Below are positions 27,025-34,920 of a stretch of 64,000 nucleotides of DNA, piece after piece (the first letter of the stretch is position 1; each line of letters opens with the position of its first letter). The DNA comes from CAWCUZ01 sp963798795 (GTDB lineage: Bacteria; Acidobacteriota; Vicinamibacteria; Vicinamibacterales; SCN-69-37). The notes beneath the pieces were generated by a model, which saw nothing but the letters and a program-made list of their open reading frames with translations, was not told the origin of the DNA and searched no databases. Where the stretch lies: NCBI GenBank assembly GCA_963798795.1, contig CAWCUZ010000001.1, forward strand, positions 2,418,001 through 2,482,000, written 5' to 3'. The translations under genes and the position numbers were made by a program.

Positions 27025-27645
27025 ATGGTGAGCGCACGCTATCTCGCCCTGGCGTCTGTCCTGACCCTGGCGACGTCCTGCGCGACGAACAGGTTCGAGG
27101 CACGGCCGCAGTGGCCCGTGCCCGTCCGATCGTCGGCGGCATTTCTGAACGGCTACGACCGCGGCGAGCGCGCCGGCCAAGAGGACTGGCGGCGCGGCGA
27201 TCGATTCGACTACACGGACGAACTCGACTACCGTCGCGGCGATGTCGGCTATCGATCCCAATACGGATCCCGCGATCGCTACCGCGAAGACTACCGCGGC
27301 GGATTCCAGCTCGGCTACCGCGACGGCTACGGCCAAGGCTCGGGCGCGGCCCGCGCCATCCCGCGATCGGTCCCACCCACCGTTCCCGGCGAACGGGGCC
27401 GCTACGGCTACCCGTCGCAGTCGGTGAACTTCGCCTGGCGCACCGGCTTCGATGACGGCTACAACGCCGGATTCGACGACGGCCGCCACCGTCGCCGCGT
27501 CGACCCGGTCGGTGAAGGACGCTACCGCAGCGCCGACCACGGCTACGCCCGCCAGTACGGCTCGAAGGACCAGTACAAGCTGACGTACCGCGAGGGTTTC
27601 AGGGCCGGCTACGCGCAGGGGTATCAGGACGGCAGCAGGCGGTAG
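27025..27645 (+). CDS. lipoprotein with repeated Gly-Tyr/Asp motifs
   Basis: 206 residues from ATG 27025, with AGGAGG five bases upstream. The leader MVSARYLALASVLTLATSC gives a lipobox-like LATSC (Cys19). The mature protein is highly polar and built from short, spaced repeats rich in Gly, Tyr, Arg and Asp: GYDRGERAGQEDW, GGFQLGYRDGYGQG, TGFDDGYNAGFDDG and EGFRAGYAQGYQDG. Between them are acidic/basic stretches such as RGDRFDYTDELDYRRGD. Small-x3-small spacing of Gly suggests amphipathic helices or strand repeats that associate with membrane or peptidoglycan, as in glycine-zipper proteins, but the family is not one I can name. It is convergent with the channel gene, 10 bases apart. Confidence 0.75.
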   Translation: MVSARYLALASVLTLATSCATNRFEARPQWPVPVRSSAAFLNGYDRGERAGQEDWRRGDRFDYTDELDYRRGDVGYRSQYGSRDRYREDYRGGFQLGYRDGYGQGSGAARAIPRSVPPTVPGERGRYGYPSQSVNFAWRTGFDDGYNAGFDDGRHRRRVDPVGEGRYRSADHGYARQYGSKDQYKLTYREGFRAGYAQGYQDGSRR

Positions 27646-27655
27646 GGCGCCCCTT

Positions 27656-29101
27656 CTACGACAGTCCGAAAAAGCGCCGCATCCGGTGTGCGACCGACAC
27701 GGACTCGGCCACTGGTGCCGACGACGCGGCGGCGCGTGTCTGGTCGAGTTCGCGGCGTCGGGCGTCGGCGGCCGAGGCGAGGTGATCGATGACTTCCGGG
27801 TGCCCCTGCACGTATTCGCGGAACGTCTCGGCGTCGAGCTCCAGGATGCGGCAGTCGGCGCGGGCCCGCACCGTCGCGGTGCGCGGCGCGCCGGTGAGCA
27901 GCGACATCTCGCCGAAGTAGCCGCCGGCTTCGATGACGGCGACCTCGCGGGGCGGCTGGCCCACCGTCACGGCCACGCGCCCGCGCAGCACGACGAACAT
28001 CGACGCGCCCGGCTCGCCTTCGTGGACGATGGCCTCGCCCCGCGCATACAGCCGCTCTTCGGCCGCCTCGGCCAGCGCCTTGTGCGCCTCCTCGTCCAGC
28101 GCCGCCAGCACCGGCACGCGCGCGATGGCGTGCATGAACGTGTGGCGCATCTGCGGCGTGTAGCGCGGCTGATCCTGGCGCTTGTACTCGACCTGGATGG
28201 GCCAGGGGATCTCGATGCCTCGCCGGTGGAACTCGTAGTAGATGGCCGTCCGCACCTCGTCGCGCGCGTTGTAGTCCTTCTCGTAGTCGTCGATCCAGAA
28301 CCGCGCCCAGTAGATGAGCGCCGAGGCGCCGAAGTCGTTGAAGATCACGTCCGGCTCCGGCGACTTGAGGATGCGCGGCACCTGCCCCATGGCGGCCATG
28401 ATCGCGCTCCGCACGTCGTTGGGCGGCGCCAGGTAGGTGGCGCCCACTTCCACGAACAACCGCGTCACGTTCGACGGCGCCGAATAATTGTTGACGACTT
28501 CCTTGGCCACGAGGTTGTTGGGCAGCACGATCAGGTTGCCCGCCTTCGTCCGCATCTTGGTCGCGCGCCAGGTGACCTCGGTTACGATCCCCTCGTTCTC
28601 CCCGACGGTGATCCAGTGCCCCACCCGGAACGGCTTCTCGATCTGGATCGCCAGGCCCGCGAACGCATTGCCCAGCGTGTCCTGCAGCGCAAAGCCGACC
28701 ACCGCCGCGGCGATGGCCGATCCGGTGAGGAAGTTCGAGCTGGGAAAGACGAACAGCGCCACCATGCCGAGCGTCGCGACGATGATCGCGTCCTGGACGA
28801 TGGCCGGCGCCCGGTCCGACATCCGGTCGCGGAACCAGGAATTGAACAGCAGGGTGACGAGCGCGTTGATGACCGCCAGCGCGCCGATGATCTTTTCGAT
28901 GTTGGCGCCGTGCGGATCCTGCAGCAGCATCACCGAGGGCCACTCGATGATGGCGAGATGCAGCCCGAGGTTCACCCCGAGCGCGAGGATCGAGAGCGAC
29001 AGGCGCCGGCGGATCGCCGTGTTGCGAACGACCACCGTAAGGCCGAGCAGCACGACAGCGAGCGCCAACTCGCCCCAGAAATGCAGACCGGGATGGGACA
29101 T
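27656..29101 (-). CDS. MscS-family mechanosensitive channel with C-terminal cyclic-nucleotide-binding domain
   Basis: 481 residues. Four predicted membrane helices come first (LHFWGELALAVVLLGLTVVV, LSILALGVNLGLHLAII, INALVTLLFNSWF, AIIVATLGMVALFVF). The MscS pore helix and beta domain follow (VGFALQDTLGNAFAGLAIQIEKPFRVGHWI, GIVTEVTWRATKMRT, VLPNNLVAKEVVNNYS). From about residue 320 a cNMP-binding fold appears (ERLYARGEAIVHEGEPG, FVVLRGRVAVTV, GGYFGEMSLLTGAPRTATVRA), with the phosphate-binding cassette GEMSLLTGAPRTA well conserved. This is the layout of cyclic-nucleotide-gated bCNG channels, in which ligand rather than tension may open the pore. The adenylate cyclase two genes away is an obvious possible source of ligand. 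Confidence 0.9.
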   Translation of the reverse strand: MSHPGLHFWGELALAVVLLGLTVVVRNTAIRRRLSLSILALGVNLGLHLAIIEWPSVMLLQDPHGANIEKIIGALAVINALVTLLFNSWFRDRMSDRAPAIVQDAIIVATLGMVALFVFPSSNFLTGSAIAAAVVGFALQDTLGNAFAGLAIQIEKPFRVGHWITVGENEGIVTEVTWRATKMRTKAGNLIVLPNNLVAKEVVNNYSAPSNVTRLFVEVGATYLAPPNDVRSAIMAAMGQVPRILKSPEPDVIFNDFGASALIYWARFWIDDYEKDYNARDEVRTAIYYEFHRRGIEIPWPIQVEYKRQDQPRYTPQMRHTFMHAIARVPVLAALDEEAHKALAEAAEERLYARGEAIVHEGEPGASMFVVLRGRVAVTVGQPPREVAVIEAGGYFGEMSLLTGAPRTATVRARADCRILELDAETFREYVQGHPEVIDHLASAADARRRELDQTRAAASSAPVAESVSVAHRMRRFFGLS

Positions 29102-29177
29102 CGACTCCGGCGCGGGCGTTATGGCTCGGCCCCCGAGCCCGCCCGATCCGGCAGCATCCTAGCGCAGCTTCGCCGTT

Positions 29178-29310
29178 CAGGGCTCAGGATTCGGGATTCG
29201 GGATTCAGAGGTTCAGGATTCGGGCTCGAGGTCCCGGCCTCGCGAACCCAGAACCGGAACCGGGCACCGAACCCTGAACCCCGAACCTCGAACCCTGAAC
29301 CGCCAGTGTC
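29178..29310. repeat. GGTTCSG heptamer array, third copy (reverse orientation)
   Basis: It lies one base after the M48 stop, read on the minus strand. In that sense it begins GGTTCAGGGTTCGAGGTTCG and, after a GC-rich middle, changes to complementary CTGAATCC/CCTGAACC words, so it can fold back on itself. This is the same order, relative to the upstream stop codon, as the two plus-strand copies at 3404 and 6765. Confidence 0.8.
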
Positions 29311-29311
29311 G

Positions 29312-30437
29312 CTATCCGACGATCCCCGTCCTGAATGCCGCCAGCTCGGCCGGCGTGATGGTGACGACGACCGGGTTCTTGTTCGGCCCGCCCTTGGCGT
29401 CCCGATCCGGGTTGACTCCGCGGGCGCCCGCCGAGGCGATCGTCTGGTTGCTCGTCTTCTCGTCGCTCGTCGGCAGCAGACTGCCCAGCCCGAAGCCGCC
29501 GCCGCTCGGCTTCTTGCCGGTCGACGTGGACTTGTCGTCCTTCTTGTCCTTGTCCGACGACTTGCTGCTGCCGCCTTCGGCCAGCCCCGCCGCCCCGGCG
29601 ACGCCCGCGGACACGTCCGACAGCGGCACCGGCTTGAACACGATGTGCTCGTGGTAGCGGGCCGTCACGGTGGCCGTTCCGGCCGGCTTGAGCCCCTTGA
29701 TCTGCTTCGTCATCTTGTCGATGCGGTCCTGTGTCTCGGGGTGGGACGCGAACATGCCGCTGCGGTCCTGCAGCCCCTTGTTCCGATCCGCCAGGCGCGC
29801 GAGAAACGCGTTCAGACCCGACGGGGCGTAGCCCAGCTTGTTGGCCAGCGCGAGGCCGCTCTTGTCGGCCTTTTCCTCCTGGTCGCGGTCGAACTTGTTC
29901 TCGAGCGTCATCTCATAGGCGCGCTTGCCGTACTCCTCCACAAACTGGTTCCGGGACACGTCCGCGCCCACCTGCACGAGCTTGCCTTTCTGGATCGCGT
30001 TGACCGTGTGCTTGTGCGTGACGTGCGAAATCTCGTGCCCCAGCACGTCACGCCAGCTCCGCCTCGTTCTGGATCAGCGCCAGGGCGCCGCGCGTGATGT
30101 GCACGAACCCGCCGGGCGCGGCAAACGCGTTCACGCCGTCGGTGTCGAGCACGATGAACGTCCACTTCAGATTCGGCCGGCTGCTCTGCTGCGCCAGCAG
30201 CGAGCCCACGAGCGTCACGTACTTGTGCAAGGCCTTGTCCTGCACGACGCCGTACTTGTCGCGCAGCTTCGCGCTCACGTCGGCGCCGATCTGAGCTTCC
30301 TCGTCCTCGGTGATCTGCAGGTCCTGGAATTTTTCCACCGCCTTCAGGGCCTTGTTGAACTGGCCGAGCTGCGCCTCGGCCGCCTGCGCGACACCCAGTC
30401 CCATCAGCAATCCGGCGACGACGATGCTCGATCTCAT
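29312..30437 (-). CDS. M48-family zinc metalloprotease, one frameshift
   Basis: About 374 residues after removing one extra base at 30050, where NEAELA must continue into VLGHEISHVTHKH; as read, a TGA follows the Ala codon. The start at 30437 overlaps the cyclase stop (ATGA). A signal peptide is present (MRSSIVVAGLLMGLGVAQAAEAQ). The zinc site is HEISH with the third ligand in EEKADKSGL, and a typical FAAPGGFVHITRGAL lies ahead of it. A Ser/Lys-rich tail (GGSSKSSDKDKKDDKSTSTGKK) precedes a C-terminal segment. Periplasmic M48 proteases of the BepA/LoiP type act on outer-membrane protein assembly. Fusion of cyclase and protease expression by overlap is notable. Confidence 0.8.
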
Positions 30438-32455
30438 GGCTGCGCTACCTCCGTCTCGTCGATGACGACCTCGTGCACGACCACCGGCTGAGACTTGCCT
30501 TTCACCGTCACGTCCCCCACGAGGCGGGTCTTCACCTCCCGCGTCAGCCGGTCGAGTGTGCCCTGGCTGATCAGAATGTGCGTGTCGTACTCCTTGTTCA
30601 GCGACTCGAGCCGCGACCCAAGGTTTACCGCGTCCCCGATGACCGTGTAGCTCATGATGGTATCCGATCCGATGTTCCCTGCGATCATCTCGCCGGAATT
30701 GATGCCGACGCCGATGTCGAGGGTCGGCCGGCCCTCGGTGGCCCACTTCGCGTTCAGGGCCCGCAGCCGCGCCAGCATCTCGACCGCTGCCGCCACCGCG
30801 TGATCCGCGTGCCGCGGGTCCGCCACGGGCGCCCCGAACAGGCCCATCACCATGTCCCCGACGAACTTGTCGAGCGTCCCCCCGTGGCGGAACAGCACCT
30901 CCACCATGGCCGTGAAATACTCGTTCAACTGCGCGACCAGAGCCTCCGGCGCCGCCCGCTCGGAGGCCGTCGTGAACCCGCGGATGTCGGAAAACAGCAC
31001 GGTCATCTCGCGCCGCTGCCCCCCGAGCCTGGCCAGCGAGGGGTTCGCCACCAGGTGGGCAAAGATGTCCTTCGACACGAACCGGCCGAACAACTGCTTC
31101 ATCTGACGCTTTTCGCGCCCCTCGACGAAATACTGCCAGGCCACTCCGCCCAGCAACGACACGAACGCCGCGCCCAGCGGTGCGATGGCGGCAATCCACA
31201 GCCCCTCGCCGACCTCGTGGGTGAGCCAGGCCCACAGCCCGGCCGCGCCGGCCGCGACCGCCGCCCCACCCCAGACGACCGGCAGGACCATGATCAGCAG
31301 ACCCGCCCCCACTCCCGCGGCCAGGCTGACGGCCAGGTCGGTCCGCGCCGACGCCCGCCGCATGAAACGGTCCGACAGCACATCGTCGGCGAGCGTGGCG
31401 TGGAGGAAGGTGCCCGACACGCCGCCCCCCGGGAACGGCGTCGACTGGACGTCGTACAGACCCGCGGCGCTGGCGCCGACGAAGACGATCTTGTCCTTGA
31501 ACGCCGACGGGTCGATGACCGGCGGCTCGCCGCCGGAGACGCGGTCCTCCGAGATCAGCACGTTGACGAACGGATAGGTCTGATAGGCCCTCTTGCCGTC
31601 GGCCGTGACGGGCGGACCGGCGTAGTTGAGCAGCATCTGCCGCGACGGCTCGCTCGCCTCGCCCGATCGCGCCGGCACCGGCTCGTCGAGCAGCGGCACG
31701 GCGTGGCGCCCCACGTGCAGCACGTCGCCGTCGAGGTGGATCTCGTCGGCCGGAATCCGATCGGCGGCGATCGCCGCGGCCAGTCCGAGCGCCGGCACCG
31801 CCGCACCGCGGTAGTCGATGAACGGCAGCATGCGGCGCACGGGGCCGCCCTCGTCCCGCGGGACCACGTTGTGGCCGATGCCATGCGCCGCGCCGGCGAA
31901 CTCCGGGATGGGCAGAATCAGATGAGGCCGCGGCTGGAACCCCGGACCGGGACTGAACGCCGGGCCGGGCAGCACTGGATCGGCGGTCGCGGCCGGCAGG
32001 GGCTCGTCGACCGTGCCCTCGTAGACACCGTTGGCGAGCAGCAGCACGTTGCCGGCATGCCGGATCGCCTCCGCCAGCGCCGAATCGGAATCCGACCCCG
32101 TCATTTCGCGGCCGGCGAGCGTGAACGGCCCGCTCGAGTCGGGCTCGATGAACAGCACGTCGTAGGCGACCACACGCGCTCCGCAGCGCGTGAGGAAGTC
32201 GATGACGCCGGCGTGCACGACGCGGGGCCAGGGCCAGGCGCCGAAGATTGGCGTCAGCGCCTGCACGCTCGATTCGTTGATGTCCACCATGACGATGTCA
32301 TCGCGCGGCGGATGCGGCTGGAGCCGCAGGTCGTACGTCCGGCTCTCGAACGTCTCGAGCGGTCCGATCCGGGTCACGAGCCAGACGAGCAGCCCCGACC
32401 CGAGGCCGATCAGCAGCCCGATGAGGGCACGGCGAGCGGCCTGGTGCGTGGTCAT
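30434..32455 (-). CDS. CHASE2-domain class III adenylate/guanylate cyclase
   Basis: 673 residues from ATG 32455. The longer upstream frame runs through the tRNA gene and is rejected. The N-terminus has a membrane helix (ALIGLLIGLGSGLLVWLVTRIG), then a CHASE2 sensor domain of about 330 residues (PRDDIVMVDINESSVQAL, GARVVAYDVLFIEPD, FKDKIVFVGASAAGLYDV). Three close membrane helices follow, then the cyclase domain. There the two metal-binding aspartates are visible (VLFSDIRGFT and KFVGDMVMGLFG), as are the substrate Lys in TLDKFVG and the Asn/Arg pair in VNLGSRLESLNKEYD. CHASE2 domains sense extracytoplasmic signals, so it probably makes cAMP or cGMP in response to an envelope cue. The start lies only 11 bases after the tRNA-Glu CCA end, with no Shine-Dalgarno. 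Confidence 0.88.
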   Translation of the reverse strand: MTTHQAARRALIGLLIGLGSGLLVWLVTRIGPLETFESRTYDLRLQPHPPRDDIVMVDINESSVQALTPIFGAWPWPRVVHAGVIDFLTRCGARVVAYDVLFIEPDSSGPFTLAGREMTGSDSDSALAEAIRHAGNVLLLANGVYEGTVDEPLPAATADPVLPGPAFSPGPGFQPRPHLILPIPEFAGAAHGIGHNVVPRDEGGPVRRMLPFIDYRGAAVPALGLAAAIAADRIPADEIHLDGDVLHVGRHAVPLLDEPVPARSGEASEPSRQMLLNYAGPPVTADGKRAYQTYPFVNVLISEDRVSGGEPPVIDPSAFKDKIVFVGASAAGLYDVQSTPFPGGGVSGTFLHATLADDVLSDRFMRRASARTDLAVSLAAGVGAGLLIMVLPVVWGGAAVAAGAAGLWAWLTHEVGEGLWIAAIAPLGAAFVSLLGGVAWQYFVEGREKRQMKQLFGRFVSKDIFAHLVANPSLARLGGQRREMTVLFSDIRGFTTASERAAPEALVAQLNEYFTAMVEVLFRHGGTLDKFVGDMVMGLFGAPVADPRHADHAVAAAVEMLARLRALNAKWATEGRPTLDIGVGINSGEMIAGNIGSDTIMSYTVIGDAVNLGSRLESLNKEYDTHILISQGTLDRLTREVKTRLVGDVTVKGKSQPVVVHEVVIDETEVAQP

Positions 32456-32466
32456 GCGCGAAGTGC

Positions 32467-32541
32467 TGGTAGCGGTACGGGGATTCGAACCCCGGTCCCG
32501 TGGCTGAGAACCACGTGTCCTGACCCCTAGACGATACCGCC
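32467..32541 (-). tRNA. tRNA-Glu (anticodon CTC), CCA encoded
   Basis: The minus-strand sequence folds as a standard cloverleaf: acceptor arm GGCGGTA with TACCGCT (closing G-U pair), discriminator A and encoded CCA at 32467-32469; anticodon arm CGTGG/CCACG around loop TTCTCAG giving anticodon CTC; T arm CGGGG/CCCCG with loop TTCGAAT. It reads GAG codons. It stands directly upstream of the cyclase gene. Confidence 0.93.
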
Positions 32542-32562
32542 ACTCACCGGCAGGAACTCTAA

Positions 32563-32592
32563 AAAGTAGCATCCGGCGCCGGGCGCGCGCAA
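32563..32592 (-). promoter_or_regulatory. candidate promoter of the tRNA-Glu/cyclase unit
   Basis: Read on the minus strand, TTGCGC (32592-32587) and TACTTT (32568-32563) are separated by 18 bases, about 20 bases ahead of the tRNA 5' end. The spacing and hexamers fit a sigma-70-type promoter reasonably well. It could drive the tRNA and, by read-through, the cyclase and protease genes. Confidence 0.4.
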
Positions 32593-32658
32593 CCGCGGTG
32601 GCATCCGGCCGGCGCGTCGGAGATAATTGAATTTTCTGGTTCCTTCCGGCCCGTTCTT

Positions 32659-33450
32659 ATGCACTCTCTCCCATTCTCTCCACGGCTTCGCTCGATGGCC
32701 GGCCTGATGGCCGCGTCGGCCCTGGCCGCCGCCCTCGCCGGCTGCGGTTCGTCACCCCCGCCACCGCCCGCACAGGCGCCGCCGGGCAAGACCGTCGATC
32801 CGGCGACCGCCGGCAGCATCGGCGGGCGCGCGGTCTTCGACGGCACGCCGCCCCCGGCCGAGGCGCTCCACGTCGGCACCGATCCCGCCTGCATCCAGGG
32901 CGCGGGCGCCAATCCGGTGAGCGACGCCGTGCTCATCGGCGCGGACCGGGGCGTGCAGAACGTCTTCGTGTACGTGAAAGACGGGCTCGACGCCGGCTAC
33001 TCGTTCGCCGTCCCCACCACGCCGGTGGTGCTGGACCAGAAGGGCTGCCGGTACGTGCCGCGCGTGCTGGGGATCCAGGCCGGCCAGCCGCTCGAGATCG
33101 TCAACAGCGACGCGACGCTGCACAACGTGCATGCCATGCCGAAGATCAACCGCGAGTTCAACGTGGCCGAGCCGGTGCAGGGGATGCGCGTCACGCAGAC
33201 GTTCACCGTGCCCGAGGTCATGGTCCGATTCAAGTGCAACGTACACGGCTGGATGGCCGCCTATCTTGGCGTCCGGGCGGATCCGTTCTTCGCGGTGACC
33301 AACCCGGACGGCACGTTCGAGATCAAGGGCCTGCCACCGGGGACCTACACGATCGAGGCGTGGCACGAGAAGTTCGGCACGCGCACGCAGCAGGTCACGA
33401 TCGGCCCGCAACAGACGCAGCAGCTCTCGTTCACGTTCACCCAGGAGTGA
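32659..33450 (+). CDS. cupredoxin-like lipoprotein with a C-terminal carboxypeptidase-regulatory-like domain
   Basis: 263 residues with a lipoprotein leader (AALAGC, Cys29) and a Pro-rich linker. The middle is a cupredoxin fold with a type-1-like copper set: His155 (and His158) in LHNVHAMP, and Cys193, His196 and Met199 in FKCNVHGWM. This resembles plastocyanin-like domains found beside respiratory genes. The C-terminal 55 residues (NPDGTFEIKGLPPGTYTIEAWHEKFGT) are a CarboxypepD_reg-like beta sandwich. It stands five bases before the heme O synthase gene, so a role as a periplasmic electron carrier or copper carrier for a terminal oxidase is a reasonable inference. I see no oxidase subunit genes within the window. 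Confidence 0.8.
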   Translation: MHSLPFSPRLRSMAGLMAASALAAALAGCGSSPPPPPAQAPPGKTVDPATAGSIGGRAVFDGTPPPAEALHVGTDPACIQGAGANPVSDAVLIGADRGVQNVFVYVKDGLDAGYSFAVPTTPVVLDQKGCRYVPRVLGIQAGQPLEIVNSDATLHNVHAMPKINREFNVAEPVQGMRVTQTFTVPEVMVRFKCNVHGWMAAYLGVRADPFFAVTNPDGTFEIKGLPPGTYTIEAWHEKFGTRTQQVTIGPQQTQQLSFTFTQE

Positions 33451-33455
33451 GGTCA

Positions 33456-34382
33456 GTGTCCCAGCCCGATGCACTCGCCGACCTGGGTCCCGCCGGCTCA
33501 GGCGGTCCCGTTGCGCTCGGCGCCCGCCGGCGCGTGGCCGACGTGCTCGAGCTGGCCAAGCTGCGTGTGAACACGCTGGTGGTCGCCACGTCGGCGGCCG
33601 GCTACTACATGGGCGCGCCGGGAACGGTGGACATCGTGCAGCTGGCCAACGCCAGCATCGGCACCGCCCTCGTCGCGGGCGGCGCGGCGGCGCTCAATCA
33701 GGTCCTGGAGCGCGATGTCGACGCGCTGATGGCGCGCACGCGCCTTCGGCCGCTTCCCGACGGGCGGATTGGCGTCCGGGAGGCCACCCTGATCGGGGCG
33801 GCGCTCGCCGCGGCTGGCCTGCTGCTGCTGTGGTTCGGTTCCGGTCCCCTGGCCGCGCTCGTCGCCTCAGTAACCCTGGTGCTGTACGCGGCCGTCTACA
33901 CGCCGCTCAAGCGCGTCACCTCGCTCTCGACCATCATCGGCGCCGTGCCCGGCGCGCTCCCGCCGCTCATCGGCTGGGCCGCCGCGCGGCAATCCGTCGC
34001 CGAGCCGACCGCGTGGGCGCTGTTCCTCATCATGTTCCTGTGGCAGCTCCCGCACGTGCTGGCAGTCACGTGGATGTACCGCGAGGACTACGCGCGCGCC
34101 CGCTTCCCGCTGCTGCCCGTACTCGACGTGACCGGCGGCATGACCAGCCGCCAGACGATGCTGTGGTCGGCCACCCTGCTGGTCTTCAGCCTGCTGCCGT
34201 ATGTGACCGGCTTGTCCGGTCCGGCCTACGCCGTCGGCGCGCTCGTGCTCGGCATCGGCCAGACCATCCTGGCGGCGCGGTTCGCCCTCCGCCGGTCGGT
34301 GCCCGCTGCGCGGCATCTCTTCTACTGGACGCTCACGTATCTGCCGCTGCTGTGGCTCCTCATGGTGGCGACGAAGAGGTAG
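33456..34382 (+). CDS. ctaB: protoheme IX farnesyltransferase (heme O synthase)
   Basis: 308 residues from GTG 33456, chosen because GGAGTGAGG precedes it and the upstream frame overlaps the lipoprotein gene. The UbiA prenyltransferase core shows both Asp-rich motifs in their usual form: NQVLERDVDALMART (N-x3-D-x3-D type) and the second region YTPLKRVTSLSTIIGAVPGALPPLIGW. About eight to nine membrane helices are evident. The enzyme farnesylates protoheme to make heme O for heme-copper oxidases, at the inner membrane. It is between a copper-type lipoprotein and a DUF420 protein, which supports a terminal-oxidase biogenesis cluster. Confidence 0.93.
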   Translation: MSQPDALADLGPAGSGGPVALGARRRVADVLELAKLRVNTLVVATSAAGYYMGAPGTVDIVQLANASIGTALVAGGAAALNQVLERDVDALMARTRLRPLPDGRIGVREATLIGAALAAAGLLLLWFGSGPLAALVASVTLVLYAAVYTPLKRVTSLSTIIGAVPGALPPLIGWAAARQSVAEPTAWALFLIMFLWQLPHVLAVTWMYREDYARARFPLLPVLDVTGGMTSRQTMLWSATLLVFSLLPYVTGLSGPAYAVGALVLGIGQTILAARFALRRSVPAARHLFYWTLTYLPLLWLLMVATKR

Positions 34383-34410
34383 CCTGCTGCAGCTCCAAGA
34401 GACGATGGAG

Positions 34411-34460
34411 CGCCGGGTCCTCGGACCCGGCCCGGGCCGGACCTGAAGGTCCGCCCCGCC
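34411..34460. repeat. twin-hairpin palindromic repeat with different arms
   Basis: Two neighbouring palindromes, CCGGGTCC-TC-GGACCCGG (34413-34430) and one with arms GGCCGGACCT/AGGTCCGCCC and a GA centre (34436-34457). The arrangement (TC centre first, GA centre second) matches 18413 and 20041 although the arm sequences differ. It lies between ctaB and the DUF420 gene. Confidence 0.65.
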
Positions 34461-34497
34461 GTTCAGGCCATGACGGTGACCAGGAGGCGGCACGCCA

Positions 34498-34917
34498 GTG
34501 AGCTATGCGGATCTGCCGGCGCTGAATGCGACGCTGAACGCCACGGCGGCGGTGCTGCTGACGATCGGCTGGTTTCTGATCCGCGGCCGGCGCATCGCCG
34601 CGCACCGGCGGTTCATGATTTCGGCGTTCGTCGCGTCTTCCCTGTTTCTCGTCTCCTACGTCGTGTACCACGCGCACGCGGGGTCGAAGCATTTTCCGGG
34701 CATGGGCCTGGCGCGGGCCGTTTACTTCTCCATCCTGATTCCGCACGTCACGCTCGCGGCCGTCGTCCTGCCGCTCGCCGTCGTGACGCTGTCGCGCGGG
34801 CTGGCGGCGCGCTTCGATCGGCATCGCCGCATCGCGCGCTGGACCCTGCCGCTGTGGCTCTTCGTCTCGGTCACGGGCGTGGTCGTCTATGTGATGCTGT
34901 ACCAGATGACCTGGTAG
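34498..34917 (+). CDS. DUF420 family membrane protein, CtaM-like
   Basis: 139 residues from GTG 34498, with AGGAGG seven to eight bases upstream. Four membrane helices (NATLNATAAVLLTIGWFLI, RFMISAFVASSLFLVSYVVYH, AVYFSILIPHVTLAAVVLPLAVV, WTLPLWLFVSVTGVVVYVMLY). The family pattern with HRRFM, the FSILIPHV histidine and the closing VVYVMLY agrees with DUF420. In Bacillus and Staphylococcus the homologue CtaM is needed for assembly of heme A type oxidases. Here it follows ctaB in the same direction, separated by a twin-hairpin repeat. It ends three bases before the convergent NamZ-like gene. Confidence 0.85.
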   Translation: MSYADLPALNATLNATAAVLLTIGWFLIRGRRIAAHRRFMISAFVASSLFLVSYVVYHAHAGSKHFPGMGLARAVYFSILIPHVTLAAVVLPLAVVTLSRGLAARFDRHRRIARWTLPLWLFVSVTGVVVYVMLYQMTW

Positions 34918-34920
34918 ACG

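Noticed and set aside
32467..32541. tRNA-Glu as an integration site of a genomic island
   Set aside because: No integrase, no duplicated tRNA 3' end and no change in base composition on either side.
32455..32572. 39-codon N-terminal extension of the cyclase
   Set aside because: The extension is the tRNA-Glu gene read in frame; the protein from ATG 32455 begins with a normal basic residue and membrane-helix start.
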